NCBI GenBank assembly: GCA_963930655.1
Contig: OZ005605.1
Location: 131,501-195,500, forward strand
Source of the DNA: Myrica gale
Taxonomy: Eukaryota; Streptophyta; Magnoliopsida; Fagales; Myricaceae
Length of the DNA: 64,000 nt
Direction of reading: 5' to 3'
Positions 1 to 13,001 of the stretch are shown piece after piece; positions within the stretch are counted from its first letter, which is position 1, and the number at the start of each line of letters is the position of its first letter. Below the pieces are notes generated by a model. That model saw only the letters and a program-made list of their open reading frames with translations. It had not been told where the DNA came from and ran no database searches. Position numbers and translations under genes: made by a program.

Positions 1-490
1 AAAATTTTCACTTCAAAAAAATAACTCTCTAAAATTCTCTTTCCTCACTTTTCACTCTAAATAAATATAAAAAAAATTTATTTAAATCATCTATCTCTTC
101 ACTTTTTCACCAATTCCAACGTCCCAACATTTTTACAATCAAATATTATCGATTTAGCATGAAATCCTCGAATTCGATAATTAACCCATACGGCATACAC
201 CACAAAACATTTTTAGGAATAATTAATCCTTATGCTAGCTCGAAAATTCTGTACGGTGTAAAATTTGTGGCTTTCATTTATTCGAGAATCAATATTTTTT
301 TTTGTTCTTCATGAGTTTTACAGCGTACCGAATTTCAGGTGGATAGGCATACAATTCAACAGGACACTGATGATCATCAATCCCTAATCCCTATCGTTAG
401 TAATACCAAAAAGTAAAACCCACATTCCAAGCATAGGACACCACTTAGATTATCATCAAGTGGAACATCTCCTACATTCCTAATCGAAAC
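1..490. other. AT-rich flank downstream of MED33
   Basis: This stretch follows the MED33 stop codon (the gene is on the minus strand) and should hold its 3' UTR and terminator. The rest is AT-rich sequence in which I see no gene, repeat or RNA. Confidence 0.5.
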
Positions 491-3400
491 TCAACTAATT
501 ATATTCAACAATTCCGCAACAGATCCAATGGCGGCAGTCCCGCCTCTTTCCAACAGTGAAAGGGCCAGCTCCCATTCATGCCATCCTTTCAATCCACTGG
601 CCAATTTCCTCAACGTCTCCAGCTTCACTTCTTGAATCCACGCTGGAGCGAAGCGCACCATTAAACCCACTAAACAAGAGAGATAAGCTTTCCAGGTGAC
701 TGGATCACACCCAAGTGCTAGGTTTCCCTCCAATACCCCAGCCAAGAAGTCCATATGGACCCCAACTACACGGGCCCTTCTAGAGAATGCCCATTTTGTC
801 AGTTTGGCCTCAACACCCCATACAAGTGCCCCAGACATGATCAACAAATATGCCATGGCATACCCCTCTACTATGCGGGACACAGCACTGACCTTGGGAA
901 GTTTCTCTTCCCTCGATGAGAGCAGCCAGGTCGGAATGGTGTCTCTGAACAGTTCGCGGACAAGCTGGACACCACCTGTCACACATAGGAGGCTGGCACC
1001 TAATGTGGCCAACTCCCTTGCCCTAGCAGTGGCCAGGGATAATGATGCGTGACTAGACTTCAAGCGAGGGGAGTCCGCCCTTGCCCATCTGGAAGCTAAC
1101 CTCCGTGAATAGTCGGCTACGAGCCCTACAACAACATCATTCACAAAGTGGGAGTTGTGTATGGTCCGGCAAGAGCGAAGGTATAGAAATCCAGGCGACA
1201 CACAAGGACAACCACCGCTAGCCGAGATACTGCTTCCCAACAGACCATTCACGCTGCTTTGGTTGTTAAATGAAAAAGAGGATGCGTCAACTGACCCAAG
1301 GAATGAGGCGAAGCAACTTCTCAGGAGCTGGGCAACCGCTTCTTTGTTTTGTCTGAATATAGACCGAGATGATGATACAACTATGAAGTCGTGCCAGCGT
1401 CGGATCTTTTGAGCCCATAGAGATCCAATTATATGCATGCTAGGCCAAGGACAACCTGATGCACAGTGTTCCAAGGCTAGCCCAGCAACGGAGTGGACGT
1501 ACTCCAGACTCTTGTCAAGTTTGAAAGTAATGGTTAAACTGACAAGAGCTGCCATTGGCAGTGGAAGCATTAAAGATGAATGCCCTGCAACATCTAAGAA
1601 AGCTTTAGCAACTAAAGTGCAGAAACTGTAAGTAAATTCTTAAGTCCAATAGTTTTCATTAACTAGAACAGCTGCAATTGCTTATTTCGTAACATGTATA
1701 CAGACACACTTGTTTAGATATATGCAAATCAAGAGGTCGAAGCTACCTGTGGAACAGCTTGGAACGTCAACCCCTACAGCAGCAAGTATTGCTTCTATTT
1801 CAGACTCCACTGACGGAAGAATTGCTGCTGGACTGGGCCAATCTTTTCCATTCATTGCAGCCGGTTTCCATATACCACGAGTAACTTCTGCAGAGAAGTA
1901 ACTAATAATAGTAGCAAGAGATGCAGGCAGAAAATCCACAAGGTCTCTCAGGCCTGCAAGTATTCAAGTGCTATTATGAGATTTGTTGATGATGGCATAC
2001 CACCCTGAATTTTACTTTCAATATACGATCTTATCAGATAAAAGCAGCACACATATGTTCTAAACTAGAAAGAAGGATTAACAAGGAAAGGGAAAGGAGA
2101 GACCAGAAAAACATTGAATCACAGTTGAAAAGTAAGCATTTGACCTGTCGTCAAATCCCGAGATGAAAGTCTTCCATGGGCACAAGCAGTTAAAATTGCC
2201 TCTAGAACAAAAGGAATGGCTTCTAACACCTCCCACGCAGGGAGCATGGGTCTCTGGTAAGCATCTTCCCCAGTACTTGCAGGGGAGCCGCATGCACTAC
2301 TGCTTGTTGGCGTTGAAGAGTTACCAGATGAAGCTGCACTTTTAGTCATCTTCCAGTAAATCATACTTAAGATCTTATTAGCAACTTGATGAACAGGATC
2401 TCCACTAGAGAGGCCAGCAAGGGTTGAAGCTATACAAGACTTGTTTTGACAATACCAAGCTCGTAAGTTTGGATAAGAATCGATATAAATAGGCTTTTCT
2501 GATGTAGACTCCGACTGGTTTGTATTGCTATTTGTTTCAACCTGGCAAGAGGCAACGCTGCTATTGCGCAATAACAAGAGATACTCCAAAGTGAGCTCAC
2601 CTCTAACTACTACCCCTCGCTCTGAAACACACTGCTCAAGAGGGGGTCTGTAGAATTTCCATAGACGAAGAAGATACACAAATGCCAAAGAAAACACCAT
2701 GTAAACCGAGGGCTCATCATCCTTGCTTGATTTGTTACCTGTGGGTTTTATTGACCCAAAGGCCTCACAAAGTGGCATCAATGCAGCCGCAACTTCAGGG
2801 ACCTGCAGAATCAGAAACATTTTGCATCCCATCAGAATAAAAGTCAGTTTGACATAGTCAACACAAAGCAAATTAGGTCTAATGGCACAAAGTATGACTC
2901 TCAACAGAATAGCCAGAGTGTAGATAAAGAGCAACCATCCAAAAACCTAAACTACTACAAATTCTAGTGGATTTTGATGCAATTGATACTCTAGTAAGTT
3001 ACTCACTCTTGTGGAGGTTGATTATTCTTAGCAGATTGAGGCTTTGTGAGCACAATCGTGGAAGATTGGGGTGTAGCACTTCTACTCTGAGTACAGAAAG
3101 AGTGTAGTCAGGACTAAGATCAGAGTGCAGCCCGGTTTTTTTTCCTTTGGTGTGTGGGGGGGGGGGGGTGGGGGGGAAGAGTTGGTGTTAAGAAAATTAA
3201 TAACATGATTTTCTAGGCAGCAGCAAAGAAGGTTATATGTACATTAATGAAGAGAAAAGGAAAACAGAAACTAGGAGCAAAATGATACATTATGTCCTGT
3301 AAATGAAGATACAAAATGATCTCCCCAATTATCATCATATCTCTTAAGGAACCACTCAGAAGTTTCACACAGCCAAGCCCAATCACAGAAAGGACGCTTC

Positions 3401-6072
3401 TAGATAGCGTTAAAATAACTTGTCAAATTCAGTGAATGCACCAAGAGCCTAGGGTTTAAGGCATCAACCAAAGGACCAGAGTCGGGTATTTTCCATAGTT
3501 AAAAAGCACATAATTGATCTACTGTCACTAACTGTAAAAACTCTCATGGTGTACATAAGGTCAAGGATCTGTAGTTGGAATTAGATATCTAAAACTATCC
3601 CTAAAAACATTTACATGGAAACAAGCATATTACTAAACAACATGTTCGACAAAGCTAATTGACAGCCTATAACCTTTGTTTGTATGACTAAAGAAAACCA
3701 CTTTCCCTGGTTTTCTTATCAGGACTGCTTGACGTTGTAACTAATCTATAATGGCCTACTTGATATGGGATAATTGCACATAGCAAGAGTTCTGCAAGTC
3801 AAAACAAGTCCATAACAGAAAGAGCCTCAAATTCATTTCAAACCCATACCATCAATCTAAGACATGAAAACAACAACAATAATAATAAGTACTTACCGCA
3901 CCATGCAAAGAAAGGATGTGAACATTATCACTAGAGGAAGCTCCAAAAAGAAGAGCACTTAACATGGACATATAATCAACTAAGTGACTCCCTGATCCAG
4001 TATGACTAGGAGGAATTGGAGGAGAAAGAAGCTTGACCACAAACCGCACCACATGTTCCTGCCAAAAAGTTAGGCGTGGTTAGATACGCAGTTATCCCCT
4101 TGTGAAAAGAATTGGGAGAGAGAGTATATTGCCTCGAGGCCTAAGTACAAAAATGAGATATATAGATACACCCTCACACACGCACACACATACATACGTA
4201 CATGTATATATGTATATCTATAACTCTGTGTGTACTTCAATGGGAACTGATATCCAAACATGATGTCATTGGTCCTGATGTAGTGGAAAAAACGATTTTC
4301 AAAAGACACATGCTGATCGCAGGTATAATGCCTAAGCCACGTGAACATTGGGATTGTTTTCAGGTAAGGGGAAGGTAAAAAGTTACAATAGCCCATGAGC
4401 CTTAAGTGGGTTACATTAAAAGAACAAAAAGGAAAGCAAAAAGTAAAGATACAGAACTGAATCCAAACTCAATTACATTTAGCATTGAATGAGCAAATGA
4501 CGAAAGGAAACTCATAATGCTAAAGAGAATGCAGAGCAAATTAGCTGTACTTTTAGATATCAAAGAGTCTACTTTTATCTTCAGCCAATATAATATAGGG
4601 ACAACTCAACGGAGTTTGCTTTGAGTTGAGAAATAGTTTTTTGTTGATTTCTCTCGAAGTGTAAGGGAACTGAATTATGGGTTCACTTATTGAGATCACT
4701 AAGCAGATTGATGTTTGATTTCTTTCTATAACGTGTGTGAGCTATAAATGGTCTTTGAATCTATCCCAAGTGCATAACAGAAGTTTAATCACATCCATTA
4801 ATTCTTGTCAGTTATACAACAGCTTCCATCAATGAAAAAACCCAAGGAAAAGAAAAAGAAGAAAATGCTTTTCTTCCTTCCTCTAAATGGTAGGAATGAA
4901 TAAAGTAGATTGAGAAGCAATACATGAAACATATCAACAATTAAATCCACAAAGCACCACTAAACCACACAATCGACAAAAGAGAACTTCAAAAATAGCC
5001 TCTGTATAACTAGCCAAAATCACTGGTGATGCTACCTGAATGTTCCACCCACGGGAGAGTGATGCACCACATAGAATCTTTGCAGCTGCTGACTTTTCCT
5101 CCTCTGAACCATTTAATGCTATCTTATATAACTTCTCTATCTCTGCCAAACTTGAGAAGAGCAAATGGACGAAAATTACTCAATGCCAGCCTTATTAGTA
5201 TTAGAATTTAACAGACGCAACAGACTAAAACTTTGTGATACCTAGAAGCAGGAGTGGTGATGAGGGAATTTACTAAAGACCCATGTAATGGGGCTCCTTC
5301 CATAAATATCGACCAAGGAGATTCCTCAACTGACAATGAATCTGACACTGAGATCATTGGCACAGACACATAACTGGGCCATAGATATGCTGATGTGTCA
5401 ATTAAATTTCTTGCAATGCAAGCTTCCACTATGAGGTGCCTCATGTCGCCACCTAAAAAGCATAAACAATAAATTGCAAAAACATTATGGACAGCATTTC
5501 ACAAAGGTGACTAGCCAGTAGCCTAGATCCACATCTATCTACTTTATGAATTTAGTACTCATGACATGTCATAATAAGCACTGAAAATTTCAGACTGGAA
5601 GTGAATTAAATACTTCCACAAACAACCTGCGTTTATATAAGTGTCAACATGACTGCCTCCACCTATAACACCCCTTTCATTCTTCGCATTAGTAATGAAC
5701 CGAGCTGCTTGTCTAGCTGCACTATTAGCTGCATCAACGACTGCTGCAGGAGGGCATAAGAGGCCAGAAAAGTGTCCAAGAACCTGGAGAGACGAAATAA
5801 GTCCAGCTTTCCCATTCATTTTATGTCCATACCCCAGGTCAACAGATCCAATAGCGGTAGCTCCTGGGATAGAAGAGCCCAACTTGGCCTCATCCTCCAA
5901 AACATTTGCAATTGCCAGGGGAACAATAGACAAAAGGACACAAAGACGCGCCTCAAGACGTGGAATTGGACCTTCCGGAGGATCACGTTCCTATAACAGA
6001 GGATGGAGAGAGTAAATATCAGAGGAAATATATCTAGTTTTTTGGGACAAGAACTGTTAACATGGACCACTC

Positions 6073-6108
<36 letters not shown>

Positions 6109-6617
6109 CGCCAGGAAGGTTTCTTGCCAGCTTGCCTGATTAAATACTTGGAGCGTCTTAATTGACTCTGCAGTTAGCCATCAAAAGATAGGAAGTAATT
6201 TATTCAGTGCAATTATCAAACAAGTTACCTCTTATGCTGTAAATGTGATACAAGCGCGCGCACATACACAAACACAGGCATACTGGAATTGAGCAGAAAA
6301 AGATTTCAACGTTGCACTTCAAGAAGATAACCTGTCAGTACATCTACACCAGATTTGATAGGGAGTTCTTTCCCATCCATTGCATTCTCCATGTAAATAT
6401 CATAAGGAACCCAACAAGCAGACTGACCAAATTCCGGATGGAGGCAAGACACTGGCTTACGTGATCCAATATCAACAAGCATCCCGATGAGCTGGCGCTT
6501 GTTCAACTGGTATTCAAAGCCCAACGCTTTCTGGATGTTTGCCGACAGTTTTGCCAACAATTTATTTCCAGAATCCAGATGTGGGGATACCAATCCATTG
6601 GTTTCAAGAAACTGCAG

Positions 6618-6650
<33 letters not shown>

Positions 6651-9068
6651 TTCAAAGAAAAGAAAACAATAAAAGAGATCTACATATCAGTTTCTGCCTG
6701 GAGATTTGAGTGCCATAAAAATGGATTTTTGTTTTGTCCTTGGGCTTATGCACATCACAGCGAAGTATGTATGTGGATTTGACCAAAAAACCAAACATAA
6801 AATTCAAAATGTATTTGATCTGTACATAATTGCATGTACAACTGCAAAAGACATAGGGAATTGGGAAGTAAAATATCTTCAACCCTTTCTGCACCCAATC
6901 ACTTATTAAGAGTTTGACAGAAAAGACATGGGACCCTCTCTTGACTCGGTCCTTTCGAGATATGATCTCAAGCTACCAATCATCTCTCCTCCCTCCACCC
7001 CCCCCCCCACCCCCCCAGACACAAGCTTTATGCTGTTAGACCCAAATCTTACTGAAGATCATCATAGAAAAAGAAGTTCGTTTCAGTTATAAAAGAATCT
7101 CCTCAAGGAAGATCCTTAAGTTGAAGATAAGGGAAGAAACTTACAACACAAACAGCCATTAAAAAAAGGGAAGAGGAAAAAAACAAGAATCATCAATTAA
7201 GCAACTTGATTGGAGCTAGAACAGTATTGAATTCATGATTATTCTTAAGCCTCCAGCCAGCAATAGCAGAGGTCAAAATAGAGAAAAAGCACATCGTCTA
7301 CTAAAGAAAAAAATGATTCATTGAATTCACGCACCCCACAACAGGGAATGTACAGGCTAAAAGATTTTTTTTTTCAGGACCAAAATATGCAAAACAATGT
7401 GGTTTACAAACTAGATAGACTATGATTTTGACCAAACAGAATATCCACCATCTGGACGAATATATATGTGGTGTAAATATTAGGCCACTAGAAAAACTAG
7501 CGAACAGATTGGTTAACAACAACAAGATGATGGAGTAATATATACATTATCATAGCAATCAACACCAAACAGTTTCAGTGAACTTTGAAGATTTGAATAT
7601 TTAGAAAATAATGCACGGTTTACTTCTTTAAAAAAAAAAATCCAAGATAGTCCACGGGGAGGCAAACATTGAACGCACAAAACAAAAGGAGACAATGGTG
7701 TACATACATGTTCAAGTGGACAAGGTGGAGCATCGCCATAGCTTTTCTGCTTTCTGTTAGTTTCGCCAGAACCTCTATGGCCATAAAAGAATTCATCCTC
7801 CTCATTGTTTCATGATGTTCATCTCCTCTACCATAGTGGCTCCCTTTCAAATCTATGTCCATAACATGGTGGTCTGGACTTCCAAATGCTAAACTTGGTC
7901 TGTCTAAAGGTGTCAATTGTAAACCCCAATCATTCAGTGTGCTATCAATCAAACCAGTAATAATTCTGAAAAGGAACAATACAAACGCATGTCCAAGCTC
8001 CAGAACACGAATCCTATATATCTGAGATAGTTGAAGAGCAACATCAACCGATTTTGTTATCCTGAAAGACAAAGAGCATGCATTCAAACGTTGATGGGTG
8101 ATTGTTCGTGAGTTAGCCTGAAACTACTACATTCCTTTAGCAAGCATTCCAACCATAAACCACATAATGCATGTAAAAAGCGGATAAAAATAAGAATTGC
8201 AAAGACGCAATCCCGCTAATTGTGTCTATGTGGAGAGTGTGTTTGTGCATCTGGGTGTGTGCATGCCCGTGATTTTCAACAATAAAGTTCATTAGATATC
8301 TTTGAAACACGTGCATTCACATCCTTTATTGCCACAAACGCTCATAGCAAGTTGTCAATGGAATCACAGTGCGGCTCTATTAAAAATTGCCTCCTTTTAA
8401 ATACTCTAAAAAATCCACATATAACCACTTAAAAGTTGTAAAAGCTCAGCACCGATGCAATTCTAGATTAGATTAGCTAGCCGGGGAAACAAAAAGTAAC
8501 AAATGTACCAGAGGCTAGAAATCCATCCGTTCCTAAAGAAAAGACTCGAAATTTTTATATCTCCCTCAATTTCGAGGAGCATAAAGACACTTACTTCTCT
8601 TTTCTGGCATCTACCCTCTCTGGATTAAAGGAAAGCGCATATCGACTTAGAAGTTCAAGATAGAGTCTATAAGCCTTCGGTTCAGACCGACGATGAGGAA
8701 GTACTCTGAAATAAAATTGGAGAGATAGATCAATAAACAGGTCCCAACAGATGTTGGGCAACAGAGAGACAGAGAGAGAGATAGTAGGACCTGAAAGTGA
8801 GGAGGGAGAGGAAATGAAGGGGGTAGAGGAGGCCAGAAGAAAGGGCTTGTTCTACGAACTTCCAAAGTAAGGAAGAGTTGTTGTCGAAGCAGAGATGAGA
8901 GACCAGAACTTGGTCCAACTCGGGGCAAGGGAGCCCTATGCCCCATGACCTGATGCACTTGGCCACTGCCATTGCCGACACCAGAGTGCTTTCATTTCGT
9001 TGGTGGCACCTCTTCAAGGTCTCCAAAACCACTTGCTCGAACCCACCCAGCTCGAACTCGGCCCCCAT
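491..9068 (-). CDS. MED33: Mediator complex tail subunit 33 (REF4/RFR1-like)
   Basis: Twelve coding exons (minus strand, high to low): 9068-8791, 8705-8595, 8061-7708, 6648-6332, 6167-6076, 5990-5627, 5452-5242, 5150-5036, 4058-3897, 2802-2145, 1953-1747, 1611-491. All joins are GT-AG with matching phase, and the sum is 1330 codons (1329 aa). From memory the Arabidopsis homologues are about 1275-1309 aa. The start is the ATG at 9068, opening MGAEFELGGFEQVV. Family-like stretches include ITKSVDVALQLS, GLIDSTLNDWGLQ, CLHPEFGQSACWVPYDIYME, MRHLIVEACIARNL and AEVTRGIWKPAAMNGKDWPS. In plants MED33 (MED5) sits in the Mediator tail in the nucleus, linking transcription factors to RNA polymerase II; REF4/RFR1 restrain phenylpropanoid genes. 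I see no frame breaks. Whether this is the A or B paralogue cannot be told here. The last intron has two possible acceptors (see findings). Confidence 0.95.
3156..3176. repeat. Poly-G tract in MED33 intron 9
   Basis: Thirteen G, one T, then seven G on the plus strand, inside the intron between 2803 and 3896. A matching poly-C tract (6998-7016) lies in the intron between 6649 and 7707; in the transcript that one reads as G and could stack into a quadruplex. Both are simple homopolymers prone to length error. Confidence 0.9.
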
Positions 9069-10876
9069 TTTCCCCTGTACAGTGTATTCTATTCTACGAC
9101 GTCGTCGCACCACATATACTGCGGCCCGCCTTGCCTTTCTGCGGGGTTTGAGAGCTATTTGTGACTTGTAATCCTATTAGCATAAAAAAAGACGACGTCT
9201 AAGCAGCGTTGGAATGGTGCAGCAATTCTGCTAAGCTTACTATCCAACGGCGGCGTCCGCGTCTACTTAGAGTCGTAGGCGATTCTCATAATGATATTTC
9301 TCACACCACCTAACAAAGACATCACGCGCCTCCCTCTCCACGCCCGACGGCTTCTCAAACTTCCCCGGTATACTCGTCAACCACCTACTCACTCGCTCCT
9401 CCCAGTTTATTTGTTATCTAAATTGAACTATAAAAACGTTAAATTCGTTCTGCAACATATAGTTCAAGCAAATACCTCCTTTTTCATTTTTCTTTCTTCT
9501 TCCACTCTCTTTCATAAATAGAAATATTGATTCAATAGAAGAAATAATCCGAACATTCATCAGCAATCAATACGATTGATTGACTTCCTATTCACGTTGC
9601 TTTACCCAAAGGCTAAGGTAGCAGACTCTACATTTGGCGGAGAGTAAATGACAGATCGGAGAGTAAAAGTCCGAAACACCCAGCAAGTCAAACCTACTTT
9701 TTGCTCAAATTTCCGGCCCACAAAGTCGCAGAACAGGGGGGCCGTACATTCGTAAGTATCTACCTGTATAGTGCATATAAAGTGACTAATGTCGTATTTT
9801 CCAGGGGTTATGAACTAGTGTTTCTACTCCCTGTTTTTTTTTTTTGTCGTCAAATACTACCCTTTATTCTTTAAGCTTGTTTTTGGTGCTTTCTTTTCTG
9901 GGCTAATTAAATACTTACTTCAGAATAAATTTCTGCTTGCCCACGGATACGCGTCTGTATGTATATATATATATATATACACATATATGTATATAAAAGA
10001 ATGAAAAAGTATAGTTAATGGTGGCATCTATTTATTTATTTATGTGTCGTGTTTAGTTGGTATTTAACATATTGGAAAACAATTGGTGCGTGCGCTTAGT
10101 TGGTGTTAATGGTAATTATATTCAATACTATATCATACATTTTATGTTTTTGTAAATTGCGGGGTACATTTACCGTCAAAATAGTTAAAAATATTAATTA
10201 CAAGACAATGGGCTTCACGCATGCTCCAAAAAAGCATGCAATTGGTAATTGCAATTAAAAGCGGCTTAATTGCATTTGCATTATAGGAGTGCCAGCTTAA
10301 ATCGCGAGGCGAATCCTACTCGGTTCCAATTAAGATATATAAATTTAATTAAAAGAAAAGAAATATATTTCACGCAACCTCTGACCTGGACAATCTCCTT
10401 ACTTGTTCCTTCCAGTTTTGAGGAGCACCCGATTCTTAAACTCTACTTAAGGCATCCTATTTCGGTCGTCGTCCATCGAATGAGAGGAAGATTTGAGTTA
10501 TTATCTTTCCTTATTAATCTCATTGTCGTGCCAACTCAACTCTAGCTATAAAGCCCCTTTCTATTTTTAACCCAAAATGTTAAACCAGTCGTCATAATAG
10601 TTAAAGTTCCATCAAGCCAAATCGGCCATTTCCAGGTCGCAACCCTTTAAAGCCTCTAGCGGTCTAGCCTAGGCGAAAGGCTGTGGCCCCCCTAATATTT
10701 TTGACTGGTCCACTGGGGCCTAACTGGAGCAAGATCGAAATCGAACGCTCAACCAATTCATTTATTATATTCCGATACTCGAACCAGAGAAATTACTAGG
10801 GGAAAGTTTTTTGTATTGGCAGGTAACGCCCAAACTTTCAGTCTTCAGTACAACTGTACAAGTAAGGTGGGGGAAG
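9069..10876. other. Intergenic region between divergent MED33 and LEA_2 genes
   Basis: It holds the MED33 promoter (just above 9068) and the promoter of the first LEA_2 gene. I see a TA microsatellite at about 9961-9984 and AT-rich sequence, but no gene. The short open frames here resemble no family I know. Confidence 0.6.
9961..9984. repeat. TA dinucleotide microsatellite
   Basis: A run of TA/AT dinucleotides, followed by imperfect TATG repeats to about 9995, in the MED33/LEA_2 intergenic region. Confidence 0.8.
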
Positions 10877-11512
10877 ATGGAAATGGATGGAAAAGGCGAG
10901 AAAGCACTAATGGGTAGGAGGGGTTCGAGTTCGGGTTCGGGTCCTTCTGGGAAGCGCAGAAAGACTTGTTGCATAGCGGTGATAGGCAGTATCGTCGGCA
11001 TAGTCATTCTGATTGTTATATTAAAGTTTACGGTGTTCAAGGCCAAGCATCCCGTGACCACCATCGACGATGTGAGTCTCAAGGATCTGAACGTGGCCCT
11101 GAACATTGCCAGGATGAGCGTGGACGTGAACGTAACTCTCGATGTGGACATCTCCGTCGAGAACACAAACAGGGTGGGCTTCAAGTACTCCAATTCCACC
11201 GCCCTCCTCAACTACAGAGGTGATCTCATCGGCGAAGTGCCCATTCAGGCCGACAAGATATCTGCCCACGAGACCAAGCACATGAACTTGACGCTCACCG
11301 TCATGGCCGACCGCGCGCTCTCCAACTCCCAGATTTACTCCGATGCCATCTCCGGTGTCCTGCCTCTCAACACCTACATCAAACTCCCTGGAAAAGTCAA
11401 AATCCTCTTCTTTCACATTCACGTCGTTACGTCTACATCCTGTGATTTCACCATCTATATCTCCAATCGGACTGTTGGCGAACAAGACTGCAAGTATACG
11501 ACAAAATTGTAA
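10877..11512 (+). CDS. LEA_2 domain (NDR1/HIN1-like) membrane protein, copy 1
   Basis: A single-exon gene of 211 aa starting at MEMDGKGEK. An open frame continues 22 codons further up from a non-ATG codon, so the ATG at 10877 is chosen. Layout: a basic, Ser/Gly-rich cytoplasmic tail with KRRK before the membrane (residues 1-30), one transmembrane segment (about 33-52), then a LEA_2 beta-sandwich domain with the typical VNVTLDVDISVENTNRVGFK core (about 85-105) and several N-x-S/T glycosylation sites. The type II single-span layout is that of plant NHL proteins, found at the plasma membrane or ER and linked to stress and pathogen responses. The exact role is unknown. A paralogue lies 1.5 kb downstream on the same strand. 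Confidence 0.85.
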   Translation: MEMDGKGEKALMGRRGSSSGSGPSGKRRKTCCIAVIGSIVGIVILIVILKFTVFKAKHPVTTIDDVSLKDLNVALNIARMSVDVNVTLDVDISVENTNRVGFKYSNSTALLNYRGDLIGEVPIQADKISAHETKHMNLTLTVMADRALSNSQIYSDAISGVLPLNTYIKLPGKVKILFFHIHVVTSTSCDFTIYISNRTVGEQDCKYTTKL

Positions 11513-13001
11513 CTGTTGCTAGTAAGCACTCAGTACTTCCTCTTTCTGTATTTTTCTGTACCCTTTACCCTATCTGTTCGTCCCTATTTAGCGGATTAAT
11601 CCTGTAAGCCACACCTTCAACCTTGCTTTTATTTTTTCTTCTTCTTTTTGATCATTTTTTAAATTTTGATTACTGTACAAGAATTTTACAGTCACTAGAC
11701 ATGTTCAGTTAGTTTCTGTCGAAGTTAATACTTTAGTATTGAAATAAACTTTATACAGAGAATATTATCTGATAAATACTGAATCTTGAACCCTGGGATT
11801 ATTTCAATCTTGGTGATTTTGGTTTAGTGTTGGAATAAATTTTTTCCCTTTCTTCTTTCCATTTCTTGACCAAAATTAACCAACTGTTATTCAAGATTGA
11901 GATCAGTTGTGGTGATTCCGAGTTGATCATATGTATGCAAGTAACATCAACTTCTTCTTCACTAGGTAGAGAAGAGAAACTTCTGTTATTTTGTTCCATT
12001 TCCAACAGGAATTGTACTGCATTGGTTGGATGTTTTTGTGTGGCCTATGCAACATTGAGAGAATCAGATGAAGATGTTTTGTGTTGAAGAGTAATTTCCT
12101 CTCTTTTCTCAGATGCCATCCAGTCCATACTACCGAAGCTAAAACCTAAGCTATTCCAGATGGATTGTGTTTAGTTGTTGAGAATCTTATAAAAGAGTAT
12201 TTTTTTTATTTTTTCTCGTATTCCGCTTGGAAGCTAATCTCATCAGAATATATTCTCCAGTTCGAGTGTTCAACTCTGATGGGTTGTAGTTTAAAAGCTC
12301 TGTTTCGCATGATAAGTACTCCATATGGATGCTTGGTCAAAGCAAAAGCATGTGCCGGAAATTTTGGTTTGTTCATTTCATCAGCACAATTTTTGGTGAT
12401 GCCTTCACGCATCAAATTCTGTTCCTAAAAAGGAGGAAGTTCACGTCGAATTCATTGGAGTCGGTTACGCTACTCGGCGTGTGACAGCGAGATGAGAGAA
12501 ATATGGATGGGCCCTTACGCTCGCCTCTTCCTCTGCACCCAGGCCCCGGCTCAGGTAAAAAAGCGGTGGCAATGGCCCATCTGAACACTAACGATAAGAC
12601 AGAGTAGATCACAGCAGGGGTCTATTTGGCTTTATTGTCTTAATTGAATGATGTTTGTTTGTCAAATAGTGTCAGCGAGGCTAGGTTTTGGTGATGCCAA
12701 GAGCAAATTCGGTGGTGGGTGGAAGCAAATTAAGTACATACGACCCGAGGAAAGTGCCGTTGGTAGTTGGCACTAATTTAAGGACCCAAATTTCAACCGA
12801 CCTGGCATGGCTTCCTTAATGGATGGTGGCGCTTCATGCAGGGCTAAGCATTTAAAGGCCTGTGCACCAAAATGCGCCCATGTCGTTTCCCCTCCAAAAT
12901 CAAAATCTGTAAAAACACACGAAAACTCTTATGTCTCCCTCTCCCACCAATACATCCCAATTATCGCCATGCATGCATGTTGAAACTGAAAGACAACAAA
13001 G
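11513..13001. other. Intergenic spacer between the two LEA_2 genes
   Basis: It contains the 3' UTR of the first gene and the promoter of the second. The short open frames on both strands (such as 12165-12428) have no recognisable domain. I see no RNA gene or repeat. Confidence 0.5.
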
